DNA from: Membranipora membranacea
Lineage: Eukaryota > Bryozoa > Gymnolaemata > Cheilostomatida > Membraniporidae
Length of the DNA stretch: 64,000 bases
Reading direction: 5' to 3'
Assembly (NCBI GenBank): GCA_914767715.1
Contig: OU612067.1
Location: forward strand, 1,550,001 to 1,614,000
Shown: one piece after another, positions 22,761 through 34,909 of the stretch
Position numbering within the stretch: the stretch's first letter is position 1
How the letters are laid out: every line of letters begins with the position of its first letter
The notes under the pieces: generated by a model
What the model was told of the DNA's origin: nothing
Databases searched by the model: none
Seen by the model: the letters and a program-made list of their open reading frames with translations, nothing else
Program-made: the position numbers and the translations under genes

Positions 22761-23759
22761 CATGGCAGTGAAATCCTACCTCCAAAGACCAGAGCGTCTG
22801 TGATTAGATATAGATGAAGACTTCTTTGGTTGTGCTAAATGCTCTGATCCGCTTATTGCTACAGGGATTAACTGGACCTATATCAGTGAGTATGTGGTGG
22901 TGTTTGAGAGAGAAGAATGCATAAAGCTGAAGTTAAATCATCGTCATTGTTCAACTAAATTTTGTGTAATCAGTGCACGAAAATAATACATATTATGGAT
23001 ATCAATTTTATTTGCTTATCAAGACATATGAACATGCACAAACAGGAGTAAATTTTAAACTTAAATGCTGGTAAGAGAAGAAATTTGGATATAGTGTAAT
23101 GATGTCACCTGGCGTATTGTTAACTTTTGCAGAAGTGATAAACTCAGTACTGAATGAGTTATTCTGTGTAAGCGCGGTTAGAGAAGAACAGAAGTTAGCT
23201 GTATCCCTCATAACTCTACTAAAATCTGACTGTGCCTCCCCCCTCAGCACATCATGTGTATCCACCACTAGTAGTGATAAAGCTAACATACACAGTAGTC
23301 AGTGTGAGGGAAGGGAGGATATTGCTGATGTCCTGAGCAAACTCAAAGGTTACATCACAGATAACTTCTCTAACAGACAGTTTGATCAGTTAATGGCCAG
23401 TGGTTTCTGTCTAGAGACGTCACCTAAGACTGCTAGTGTATCAATTTTCAAAGAGCACAATCCAATAGTAGTTTGTGTGGGTAAGAACAGCCCTGACTCA
23501 GAAAACTGTGTATTTTTCACCCTGACAATAAACGGATGGACCAAGACATGGAAAGTGTCCGCAAGATCTTCAGTCAAATAGCAACTAAAAATATAGGTCT
23601 TGTAACGATCAAATAGAGATGGTTATGTCCCTAGAAAGTTCCTACCACAAATCGAAAACGGGTTACTGAAATTATTAAAAGAAGAGGTCAATCCGAACAC
23701 TAATGAAACTTATGATGACAATCTATTTTCAATCAATCAATAAATCTATAGATAACATA

Positions 23760-24980
23760 CCATTCTGCGCATGCTCAGCTCTGGGCATGAGCTGATCTCT
23801 GCAAAATTGAGCCTCGGAATTCCGAAGCCATCTGATTGGCTACCTGCTCTGGTGACATACTCCCCAAAGCGTGCGGATTTGTTATTAATAGTTATCCTCT
23901 CTTGTCATTATTAGCTGATTTTGATTGACAGTTTATGCAGGGGATATCCCGTTTCCCCTTTCCAAAGTTGCAATGAGAACCCAAACTAGACTCATTGTTC
24001 TTGCACATGCGCAAATTCAAGTCACGCATGATGCATACTTAGCCTTACGACACCTGCTTTGTGGTAATGATAACCTAGTTTATCAGTGATCTACATGCCC
24101 AGTCAGATCACGAGAGTCAGTATGATAACATACTCAGACTCCAGACTGCATACTCAGACTATTTATAACATACTCAGACTACATATTACAGAATTGCGAT
24201 TGAGCAGCCTCTTTAAAACAATAATTTAATTATTTAAAACAAACTCATTAAAAAAAGAGTCTGATATAACATACTGCTTTTTTTTGCCAATAAAAATACA
24301 ATAATTTATACCCTTGCTCATTTCCTATTGAGTTATTGATTTGATGAGATTTGACTGAAACATCCATCAAACGTCAGAATCATCAAAGCGATGTACAGTC
24401 TGGTAGCTAGTTCTGCAGTAGTTAAGCAATATTTTAACTCAGAAAAATTTCATGGCATTTCTGAGTAAAAATTAAGTTTAGTGATAGAAAATTGCTATGG
24501 ATTTTTTCTTTGTCAAAATAATGCATAACTACTGCAGAACAAAGCTTCTAAACAGTACGTTGCTTCAGTCCTTCTGGAGTCTTTAACTTATAAATCCTTT
24601 CCAATTAAAAAAAAGCCAACTCCACATGAAAAAAACTCAACAATTATTTTGTTTTCTTGAGCTTTTAATTATATAATACTAGAAATGCCACAGGAATTAA
24701 TACCACAAAACTTCAGGGGAATAAATGACACACTCTTTATTTTTCAATAGTTAATTGGCGATCGAGTTGTGTTAGATGAATGGTTGTATGGATTTTCCAG
24801 TAGGCTATAGTTTTTGGGTGGTCGTAATCCTCTATAGTCTTGGTTGGTATTTCTGCATCATTAGGACAGAAGTATTTCCAATTAATTATAAATTATTTTC
24901 TGACTAACAAAATAAATGACTGATAAAATGTTGTTTTTTGTAAATATATATACTATACCGGCCTGTGTATGACCGTCGAC
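23760..24980. other. Intergenic; one MITE-like inverted repeat
   Basis: No gene is supported. At about 24392-24565 imperfect inverted ends (TAGTTCTGCAGTAGTTA on the left, its complement near 24527-24543) enclose about 100 bp, as in a small MITE. 24120-24190 repeats the word CATACTCAGACT. Confidence 0.5.
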
Positions 24981-24984
24981 TAGA

Positions 24985-26115
24985 TCGTGTAGGCAGTGTT
25001 TATCATCTTGTCTTATATTGCCTATGGTAATGTTTGCTGGTATGGTTCAGTAGCTCAAGGATTGGTGTCACATTGTTACGGCAGACACGCTCCTCATAAA
25101 CTGTGCTTTGATGGTTAATACCTTGAGGGTTAGATTTTCTATCCTCCCTATGCTCTGCTGCTGTTTGTTGGATAGCATAGAAAACCATGATGGACAGGCG
25201 TACATGATGATAGGTCATATACATGATATATAAAACTGTTTCATGATATTCAAGGTAGTCCAAGCGGTTGAAATCTATCAACGTGTAAATCAGTAGGCAT
25301 GTGTTTTTACTTTGTAATCGATATAGGTTTTGAAAGTCATATGATTGTCTATAACCACACTTAGAAACCTCGCTTCTTGAGTATTCTGAATTGTCCCCCC
25401 CCCCCCCATGCATGGTGAATGAGCTGGGAGGAGGCGTACGATATCCGTACATCATCAGGCTCTATTTACGAGGTCAGGGGAGAAGAAATTCAACTGTATG
25501 ATTTCTATGTATTTACCGTGATCTTTATTTATCCAAACTTGTATCCATTCAATAGAGATATTCAGAAAATCAAAAAGCTCAGCAAAACAGTATCACCAGC
25601 TGACTTTAGCTTACTTCAACAAACAACTGTCGTGCTTTTGACTCCCAGCGCATTTATATATTGATCAGTCACATCCGTCCCTTCTCAAACTGTTACCATG
25701 ATTACTCTTATTCCGTCATAAATATTCATTAATCACATAAAAACTCCTCGGATTATAAAACCAAGTAAAGTGAGATCAGCTAGGATTAACTAGGATCAGC
25801 CAGGATCAGCTAAGGCGTAAACTCTTGTGATTAAGGATTATATGAAGAACCGCTGTTTTCACATCTTTACCAGCCAGGGTCGTATCCATGGAGGCCTTAT
25901 CTGATTTATATGTTACAGAGGAACGTGACAATTATGAGTATTCGATAGTTGCATAGTCATTGACTTCTGTGCAATGGCTAGCATATTGTGGTTATCACAC
26001 CAGTTGGTAATGTCAGCTATAGCCCGTTGCAGATCTGAGTCAGCAGTAATGCTGACCTTGGGTGTTATGGTGAGGTCATCCGCATATTTAACAATGGTCC
26101 GGTGCTCAGTTGACA
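24985..26115 (-). mobile_element. Decayed LINE RT, minus strand
   Basis: Read on the minus strand, 26100-25940 gives [10 protein letters not shown] followed by DLQRAIADITNWCDNHNM, which contains the catalytic YADD box. Further down, 25350-25000 gives FLSVVIDNHMTF and other post-RT sequence broken by stops and frameshifts. Direction and spacing fit one 5'-truncated, decayed LINE. Confidence 0.7.
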
Positions 26116-26255
26116 GGTAGGTAGGTAGCTAGGTAGGTAGGTTGGTAGGTAGGTAGGTAGGTTGGTAGGTAGGTAGGTAGGTAGGTAGGTAGGTAGGTAG
26201 GTAGGTAGGTAGGTAGGTAGGTAGGTAGGTAGGTAGGTAGCTAGGTAGGTAGGTG
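26105..26255. repeat. (GGTA)n microsatellite
   Basis: About 35 units of the tetranucleotide, with a few GGTT and GCTA variants. It starts inside the LINE relic and gives spurious LPTY-repeat reading frames. Confidence 0.95.
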
Positions 26256-27880
26256 TCGAGGTCTGCAAAATCTGTGGCAACCAAGCCTTGAAGATGCCAT
26301 GCAGATCTTACAGAGTAACAAGGAGGCATGGAGCAGTCTCTGGTAATTTTTTTATAGTTTGCCTGTAGTTTGCCTGTTGTTTGGATACCACAAGGGTGAT
26401 TTCACTCCTTAACCCCTGCTATCTTTAGTTTGGGAACGACATGGAAGACTGCGTTTAGATATGTATTTTCCCTACATGGTGATGTTCATGTGTCTTTCAA
26501 ATTGCACACCAAGCCGTCCTACTACGCCCACACTCCTGGCAACATTCGAGATGGCTTCTGGCGGTATTACTTATTTTAGGTTGAATGTGATCTATGTGAT
26601 TATGATTAGTCTGCATTTAATATCATGGAGTTGTCTACACACCAGGGGGCTGCTTAATATCTGAAACCAGGGGTTTTAGAAAAACTGATACAACTAAACT
26701 CAATGCATTTGATAGAACAGGCTCACCTCAAATCACTGTTACAAATGTCTGACTTGCTCAAGCAAGATCTTCTCAGTACAGAGCTATCAGTGGATTGTCC
26801 TCTCTACTAGCCGCCAACCTTTTGGGTGACTCTACAAGTAATATAATCCTTATATATGTAATCTAGCTGTCCTCATGAGTATACATGTTGTACAGTAATC
26901 AGTCATAAGTAGAGTTCCTTTCCCAATCTTGCCTTCTTCGTTTTCCTTTTGCTTTTTAGGTTTTTATAGTATTTTTTTGTTGTAGTTTTTAGTGTTTTTT
27001 GTTTGGATCCATAATATATGATAATATATATGTATATGTAGTTGGTACAAAAGTATAATATGATTCCTCAGTACGAAATATGATAGAAGTCTGCACTATC
27101 TGTTTGCCGCTACGTGACTGACTGGTTTCTGGCTGAGACATGTTATTTATACCTTTGTATTCCAACTACATGTAAAAATGGGAGTTGCCTTCATTTATGT
27201 ATGGTGGGGCAACTCCAAAGTGATATATGATGGCTATTAGAATATGACTAATATTCAACATAGCAACCGTTGGAGATGATTGTTGTTGAATTTGACACTA
27301 GCTTTACGTACAGTAGAGTAAGAAATGATGCCTTGATCCACATTCATGGTGTTGACCATAGACAAAACACACAACACTAGACTGGACACTGAGGGGGCTC
27401 CCCGCGTATTTTACTGTAGATTGAAGATTGAGTGTTTTAAAGTTGAAGAAAAGATCTAAATGAAAAATCAATAGAAGACTTCCAAATTTCTAGTAGACTG
27501 GATTCAGTCATACCAGGGACCATTCTCCCTGGTCATACAACTTGAAGTTATCTACTCAGGTTGGGTTTGTTGGTTTGAACAGACAACTCCACACAACAAC
27601 AAACCAAAACCACCCTCCCTGCCAAAACCAGGGAGTTTGGTCCCAAACTCCCTGCCAAAACCCATCCGTGTTACTGATTTTGGATCACAGGATCCCGAAT
27701 TTGAGCTCCACCAGGTGCATTAATTATCTAAAAAAAAATGATCACTTTCATTAGCTAATAAACTTGCTGGCTCAGTTCTCACAGGCCTTATTAGTTACTG
27801 CAGTTTTAACTCGAGTCCAGTTGTTTTGAAGAATTTATTCTGAAGATTAGAGTTTTAAAATTGAAGATTGCTCTATTTCC
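26256..27880. other. Intergenic, no supported gene
   Basis: AT-rich sequence with no recognised element up to about 27300. The stretch near 27345-27395 is the reverse complement of sequence just left of the large TIR transposon (34440-34475). Confidence 0.45.
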
Positions 27881-28224
27881 TCTGAAGAAATTGAAGACAG
27901 CATTGTGTGCAGGGAGCCCCACTGAGCATCAAAAAGTGTCCTCATTAAATGCTGCGACGCAACGACATCTCACTGTGGTAGAAAAAGCGATGATGCATGT
28001 GTTTCTTTCAGAGTAATCTCCCTTTGATGCAGATAATTTTATAGATTTTATAGAATTTGATGCAGAATAGCAGCAGCAATCTTCTGCAGCACGGGAAACA
28101 GTGTTATCTATATTCTGTCCAACTCATCATTTATTTTGATTAAGCAAAAATAGCATAGAAATATTAGATAAACAGCATATCATACTTGCCAAGTAATCTA
28201 AATTCAAAAGTGGGAGATTTCAAT

Positions 28225-28400
28225 TTACAGCGATACTGGACGTCATCGCAATGTTCCGAGAGTGGGAAGTACCCGAGCAATCCACATGGGGGTCTGAGGG
28301 CAGTGTGATCCCCCAACAGGGTCCGGGATAGAACCCGGGCGCTGATGCTCTGAGAGCGTTTTTAGCCACTAGGAAGGGTGAAAACACATTATTTGATCCC
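28225..28400 (-). mobile_element. tRNA-like SINE, copy in left inverted arm
   Basis: On the minus strand a B-box-like GGGTTCTATCCCGG follows an A-box-like TCCTAGTGGCTA at tRNA spacing. It is the mirror copy of 30585-30790. Confidence 0.45.
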
Positions 28401-30584
28401 AAATAATTTCAGAGAAACATGAAATTATTTGGGAGCAATACCAGTCACTCATCTACGAGTGCTTGGAAAGTTACTACAAATTGTGATAGGGCTATTTACT
28501 CTCAACTCAGGATGAAATAGTGCATGAGAATTAAAAAAAGTGGGAAGTGGGCAGAAATGGGTGTACAAATCTGGAGGGTCCCACCTAAATAGGGAGACTT
28601 GGCAATTATGTTAAACAGTGATTGTAATTATAATGCTGATACTTCGTACCCATTGGAGCCTAAATCATGGTACTGAACATTTTGAATATATAGATGAATG
28701 TACCTGCACGCTACACTGTCTCTTCTTGAAGGCCATGATAACATATATTGCTATTTGCACTTGGAATCAAACCGAGCACCGTTGTTCTAGGTCTAGCGTT
28801 GTTATTTTGTGATGGCTGCAAATCAGAGCATACTGCAGAACAAGAGTTTAAATGAGTGAAGTACAGTGGGATGCATATTTAAATGTGCCATGAATCTTGT
28901 TAAGTAATACATTTGATAATGTACTGGTGACAACCATATTAGTCAAACTTGGCGCAAGCCCTACGATACCAATAGAGTGTTGGACAGCCCTCTCTGCTGC
29001 ATGGAATTTTGTATCTATAACTGGGTTAGTGAGTTGAGCACTCCTTGGTTTGAGGCCTTCCGTTTCTTACGGCCGAATAGAGAGCAGTCCAATGCTGAGG
29101 GATCACTAGTTGCACTTGAAAAGTCTGTACACTCAGAACAGTTTAGTTTTTGGCTTCTAAGAGATGAGCAGCCAGCCTGATACATTTAGGGATTTCAAAT
29201 TATCAATATAGGCATATACCAACCATACAAATTATATTTTTGCTGGTACCAATTAGCATGTGGTGGTCTAGCTTGTTATCGCAAGCTTTTTTGGGGGGTA
29301 GGGGCTTCAACAAGCTTATCAAGACAGTCGGGGGTCATTCAAACAAACTTGGCTAAATTAAACTGATGCATCAACTAATCCAACACACAAGATAATCTTG
29401 TAACATCGTATGGAAAAAGATGGAATCCCACAATGCAATTTTAGATTGGACTTTTTGAAGGGGATCGAAAGAAAATCCTAAATACTATTAAAATACTGAT
29501 GGGAATCAAACCACAATGCATTATGGGATATTGCTGCAAGGTGATTGTGACCCCGTTTTCAGTCGTTGTGTTAGGAAATGTAGAATTCATGGCTAATGAT
29601 TATTACCTAACATCTATTATAGAATTTTAGCAGATCAAGTCCTTTTCAACAAAGCCTGAAAATTAACCCATGAAACAATTTGAGCATAATACCAGTGTAA
29701 CAGGTGCACTAGTGATATCAATTTCAGTGTGGTTGGTGTTGAATTGGTACAATAGCCCACCCAGCCCCTTATCGATCGCCTACGGCCGCGATCGCCATCC
29801 CAAACACCATAAGGGCTGGCTGTACAAAATAGCTGACAAATATCCCCTATAATGGTGTGGAAATCCAAAGCGGTCAAGGTTTTAGTGATCTATCATATAC
29901 CTTTACAAGATGTTATCCTGAACTAACCAATGTTGCCAGGGGGGGGGGGGGGGCGAATTCAATTTCTTTGTTTTGTCATTTACTTGACTTTTTAATTTCA
30001 GTTGTTAGTCTTGTTGATTGAGCAGAAATAATGATCACATACAGACTACACTCATCCCATCTAACAGGGCGAAGCCTATTAAACACTTTGCAATGCATTG
30101 TGGGAAGATGACATTCTTTCAACAATACAATATAAAGAGTTTCGAGGGGGTTCGGAGAAAATCTTTAATGATAATATATACTGATGAGAATTAAACCACT
30201 ACGTATGTATTATGGTATATTTCAGCAAGGTTTTTGTGACCCGGTGTTCAGCAGTCGTCTTATAAAATGGAGAATCCATACCAAATAATTTTGTTGAAGC
30301 ATTATGTCAAACAATCCTTCAAATCATCGTATTTAACATGGGTATTCCTAAAAAAAAAGCATGCTCGGTTTGATTCCAAGTGCAAATAACTATGTTATCA
30401 TGGCCTTCGAGATGGGACAGTGTAGCGTGCAGGTACAATAATCTACATATTCAAAATGTTCAGGCGCCAATGGGTAATAAGAAACAGCATTATATTTACA
30501 ATCACTGCTTAACTAATATTCTATGTCATTTTTGCTGACTCAATATAAGTGATGAGTTGGAAAGAATATAGACTAATATGTCAA

Positions 30585-30790
30585 ATATGCGTTTTTAGCC
30601 CTCCTAGTGGCTGGAAACGCTCTCAGAGCATCAGCACCTGGGTTCGATCCCGGACCCTGTTTGGGGATCACACTGCCTTCAAACCCCCATGCGGATCACT
30701 CGGGTACTGCGCACCCTCAAAGCATTGCGATGACGTGCAGTATCGCTGAAAATGGAAATCTCCCACTTTTGAATTTAGATTACTTGGCAA
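30585..30790 (+). mobile_element. tRNA-like SINE, copy in right inverted arm
   Basis: TAGCCCTCCTAGTGG (A-box-like) and GGGTTCGATCCCGG (B box) lie about 35 bp apart, as in tRNA genes, but no cloverleaf can be drawn around them. A promoter of this type is usual for tRNA-derived SINEs. Confidence 0.5.
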
Positions 30791-31303
30791 GTAAGATATG
30801 CTGTTTATCTAATATTTCTATGCCATTTTTGCTCAATCAAAATAAGTGAGGAGTTAGACAGAATATAGATAAAGCTGTTACCTGTGCTGCAGAAGATTGC
30901 TGCTGCTATTCTGTATCAAATTCTATAAAATCTGTAAAATTGTCTTCATCAAAGGGAGATTACTCCGAAAAACACTTGCATCATTGCCTTTTCTACCACA
31001 GTGAGATGTCGTTGCGTCGCAGCATTTAATGAGGACACTTTTTGATGCTCAGTGTCCAGTCTAGTGTTGGGGCAGCAAAGGATTCATATCTCATAGCGAA
31101 ACTTGCATGGATACTGAGCTGAGGTAGGAAGCTAAACTTAGGTCATATCATGAAGGACATTTCCTTCAGCATTTCCTGCGCTCCCGGGGCTAAATAATGA
31201 CACGGAGTGTGTAATTATACTGAGCTGATAACGGGTCACCCTTCTCTTACCTGTGAGAAGTGTGCAGGGTGCAGACGCCACCTCTCAGGCGCTCATTACA
31301 TTA

Positions 31304-32871
31304 TAGGCCAGAAGCAGCCTAGCTGTAACTGCTCTATAAAATAATGGCACGGACAATTTTTGATGGCAGGAAACTGATCGCATATTATACTTCATTGATG
31401 TTTCTTCTGTAAGATTCATCGGGTTACCCAGTTGTAGTGGTCATATTTAGAAATTAAAAGGTGTTTTGTTTTTGCATTATATGTGTGGGACATAACTCCT
31501 ATTCTGTGTAATATTACTAATCTAATCTTCAGGGAATTCCAGGTTGAAACTGCATTGTGGGGATTTTGTTGACTTGCCAATTTATTTACCAAGTAAACTT
31601 GCAGAAGTCTGCTCGTGTTAGATCAGGACAAATTTAAAATTTTCAATAAGTATAATGTCAGATCTTTATGAGGTTAGTATGATACTGTCTGTAATATTTC
31701 TCAAAATTGCATATAATAAGTGAAATGTTAAGAATTCAATAAAAGGTGTTTCTAGGGTGGAACAACGCGCTGAATCCAAGATAAAGGGTGTATCCAGTTG
31801 TAGCGATCATGTCAGCGGCAGTGCGGCAGCATATCCTCACTTCCTCTAAAAATTGCTTTTAATGAGTGAAATATTAAGAGTTTAAATAAAAGGTGTTTCA
31901 AGGGTATAATAACGTGCTGAATGTAAAGCAATAAGCGTGTAACCTAGAACAAGTTTGATCCAATTGCCTGCATGCCTGTTGCTCCCGATCCACTGGTCAC
32001 GCCGCGGCGTGACCAGTGAATTGGAAGCCACTCGGAATGCGGGCAAATTGACCAGACTTGGTCTAGTGTACCCAGTTGTAGCAATCATGTCAGCGGAAGA
32101 TCGGCAGCGCGGCAGCATATCGCAATTTTTCTCAAAATCGCTTATAATAAGTGAAATGTTACGAGTTTTAAACAAGGGTATATCTAGGGTAGAACAACGT
32201 GCTGAATCTAAACATGAGAGTGTACCCGGTTGTAGCAATCATGTCAGCGGCAGCGCGGCAGCATACCTGCAATTTTCTTCACAATCGGTTAGGTAAGTGA
32301 AATTTTAAGTGATTAATATGGTCAGCAGGAAACACAACTATATGTATGAGTTTAACAAGATATTCTATCACATCATTTTAAAAGGTGGTCAGCGACAGCA
32401 CTACATCCCAATGAGAACAAGACAAAAAGCTGCCTAGACGTGAGACAAATTTGATGTAGGATAAAAGTGTGTACCCAGTTGAAGAGGTCAGCCGCAGCCT
32501 GCATATCCCAAATATTCTCACTATCGATATGTGATTAGTGGGAAGTCAAGAGTTTGATGCAGTTGACACAAGTCAAGACTATAGTCCTGGGTTCTACATT
32601 GTATATGTTTTATCATTGCATGAGGTGGTTGGTGAGAGACAGCGCTACCGCATATCCCCATATCATGTCATTAGCACGTTAGGAAAGTTATTTCCCACAC
32701 ATTTAATGCCAAAACAAAACACCTTTTAATTTCTAAATATGACCACTACAACTGGGTACACCCAGTGAATTTTACAGAACATACACCAATGCAGTATAAA
32801 ACGTGATCAATATCCTGCCATCAAATATTGTCCGTGCCATAACAACTTATGCTATAGCTGCTTCTGGCCTA
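31304..32871. mobile_element. TIR DNA transposon, 1.57 kb, no coding sequence (family T1)
   Basis: The ends TAGGCCAGAAGCAGC and its reverse complement at 32857-32871 belong to terminal inverted repeats about 150-165 bp long. The TSD is TTA (31301-31303 and 32872-32874), and the empty site with a single TTA is at 57808-57810. The inside is filled with satellite-like units containing TGTACCCAGTTGTAG and TCAGCGGCAGCGCGGCAGCA. No gene is present, so it depends on a source elsewhere. A separate palindrome, ACGCCGCGGCGT, lies near 32000. Confidence 0.92.
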
Positions 32872-33014
32872 TTACACCACAAATCATCTCAGATCGCCAT
32901 TGTGATAACCTGACCTTACTCATCGTCAAAAAGACGTAGCAATTAATTATCTTGAACACACCCAGTTTTATTCCTTTCAGAGCAATTATGTGGTCAGTGA
33001 AAATAATTTATAGC

Positions 33015-33782
33015 TGTATTCGGAGTTGTTTGCACGACGTAAGTTATTTTAATAAGTAAAGTAATCTATTATGTTAATGTCGCATTGCTCGATCTGACCT
33101 CGCTACTTGTATAACTTGGCAATTTTATATTAATTGACAATTAGGCTACTGACTAAATATTTTCTTTTCCTTTTTTGGCACTTTGTTCACACGTATGCAT
33201 TGTCAGTTTGGAATGTCAATTAATAGAGTAATACTTTTATAGGGATTCGTAATACCCGTCGGCCCAGCTCGACTATATTCTAAAGTCCCGGCACCGAGAT
33301 GTGTAATAGACACATTTAAGTTGTAAGTGCATTTCTATTTTTTCTTGTGAACAAAACCTTGCCGTATTACAATGTATGAATGAGAAACTGTATTTGATGT
33401 AATTACTAATTAATTACGTTCCGTTTGATATCTCTCCATTATAACGATAGTAATAGTTTCTGTCCAATATTATAGACGATGCCGGTATCAGACAAATTTA
33501 ATACTTGTATACTTTAATCTCGGTTCAAGTCGGATCAGAAAATTAATTGTAAGTTTAAATTGATGATCATTTTTGTTATGTATATTTCTTCACGTATTTT
33601 AATGTCAGGCTTATGCGTTTTATGTAATGTTCACTATAATTCTCATAATATGTAGCTGGCATGACTAATGCATTGTTTTGTTATTCACAGAGCACGATTT
33701 CAACAATAAGAATATTAACAACAAAAGAAAAGCATTCTATTGTTCGGTTGCTGATAATCATTCCTGACCTGGTCCGAGTACA
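33015..33782. mobile_element. Solo LTR, 768 bp
   Basis: It begins TGTATTCGGA and ends TCCGAGTACA, so it has the TG...CA ends of an LTR. A 5-bp target duplication ATAGC flanks it (33010-33014 and 33783-33787). The empty site with a single ATAGC is at 57954-57958. No internal coding region remains, which fits LTR-LTR recombination. A DNA transposon with 5-bp TSD is the less likely alternative. Confidence 0.8.
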
Positions 33783-34909
33783 ATAGCAATTTACCTGTCT
33801 ATTAATAGCTGAAGCGTTAATATTGATAAAAGAAACTTAGGATCGATTGAAATTGATCTAATGGCACCTTAAAGAAATATTCAAGTATTTTAATTCAATA
33901 AAGATTTGTTTGGTTTAATGAAAAACAAGCGCTACGTAGTCTAAATAGATCCGGATCTGAAAGGTCCCAAACTTTGCTTATTTGACACCTGATATTATCA
34001 ATTTTGTCATATGCAGCCCCGTGCAGGTTCCCACACACCTCCCAAAATGACACAAAAAAACTGGTGAGATTTCAAAAGCTCTGCATTAGATTCATGATTC
34101 CATAATTATGAGGTAGAATATGAAGAGAGAGTTTCATGGCTCAAGCACGTAGAGATATGACAATCATCCCTCCAAGAAATTTTTGGAAGCCAAGGATCAC
34201 CCTTCCATAAATAGAACATCATTTAGAGACAACAATATTTTCCATAAATACACCTGACTGCGCTGCAGAAGATTGCTGCTGCTATTCTGTATCAAATTCT
34301 ATAAAATCTGTAAAATTGTCTTCATCAAAGGGGGATTACTCCGAAAAACACATGCATCATTGCCTTTTCTACCACAGTGAGATGTCGTTGCGTCACAGTA
34401 TTTAATGAGGACACTTTTTGATAGGATATTTACTACACAGTGTCCAGTCTAGGGTTGTGTGTTTTGTCTATGGTGTTGACTATGTAGGCCAGAAGCAGCT
34501 ATAGCCTAAGTTGTTATGGCACGGACAATATTTGATGGCAGGATTCTGATCACTTTTTATACTACATCAATATATGTTCTGTAAAATTCACCGGGTGTAC
34601 CCAGTTGTAGTGGTCATATTTTGAAAATAAATGGCAATTCGTTTTCAATTTAAATGAAGAGAACATAAATCCTCAAGCTGACCTACTTGTATAGAGGACC
34701 AATCATCAGTGTGATAATAAAGAAATCTATTTATAAAATTCTCAATCGCATCAACTTGAATTTGGCATTGACATAGCAAATATTAATAATGCATCTTTGT
34801 ACGGTGCTATTGACTTACGCCCAGCCTTTGTTAAATTTAACTCTCATGCTTTAGCAGATGACATAATACAAGGAAGCATGAACATGTCTAACAAAATGAC
34901 AGTATCACT

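Larger units (their letters stand above)
17323..23733 (+). pseudogene. UPF0489 (C5orf22-like) paralogue, disabled
   Basis: Exon remnants match the intact copy at 41403-53106: 17323-17596 (membrane anchor and VDEHHE), 20235-20360, 21053-21232, 21750-21856, 22331-22885 and 23133-23733. The exon coding LPYWFRH is missing. Stops occur at 20274-20276 (inside HIDGH...YDGLPAF) and 21197-21199 (CAA in the intact copy, TAG here). Exon 21750-21856 is shortened and has a stop. The exon at 22331 is split by a LINE tail (22374-22760). The last exon has a 1-base deletion near 23521 and a small deletion near 23613. The motifs HIDGH, WVWPEW and LDIDEDFF are still readable. The splice sites mostly survive, so it may still be transcribed. 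Confidence 0.9.
27940..31060. repeat. Large inverted repeat with about 0.7-0.85 kb arms
   Basis: The left arm (27940-28790) is the reverse complement of the right arm (30360-31060), with small indels and an extra stretch at about 28385-28600 in the left arm. Part of the arm (start GCAGAAGATTGCTGCTGC) occurs a third time at 34261-34440. The loop has two direct repeats (29420-29590 and 30080-30290). An unrecognised open frame at 28977-29180 lies in the loop. A poly-G run lies at 29940-29952. Confidence 0.75.
31167..34260. repeat. Interspersed repeat, interrupted by a transposon and a solo LTR
   Basis: 31167-31303, 32872-33014 and 33783-34260 are three pieces of one repeat whose continuous copy is 57686-58430. 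The breaks fall exactly at the TIR element and the LTR. No TIRs or coding sequence are seen in the repeat itself. The preceding 31072-31166 recurs at 40921-41017. Confidence 0.9.

Noticed and set aside
26065-26329. Leu-Pro-Thr-Tyr repeat proteins
   Set aside because: Translation of the GGTA microsatellite.
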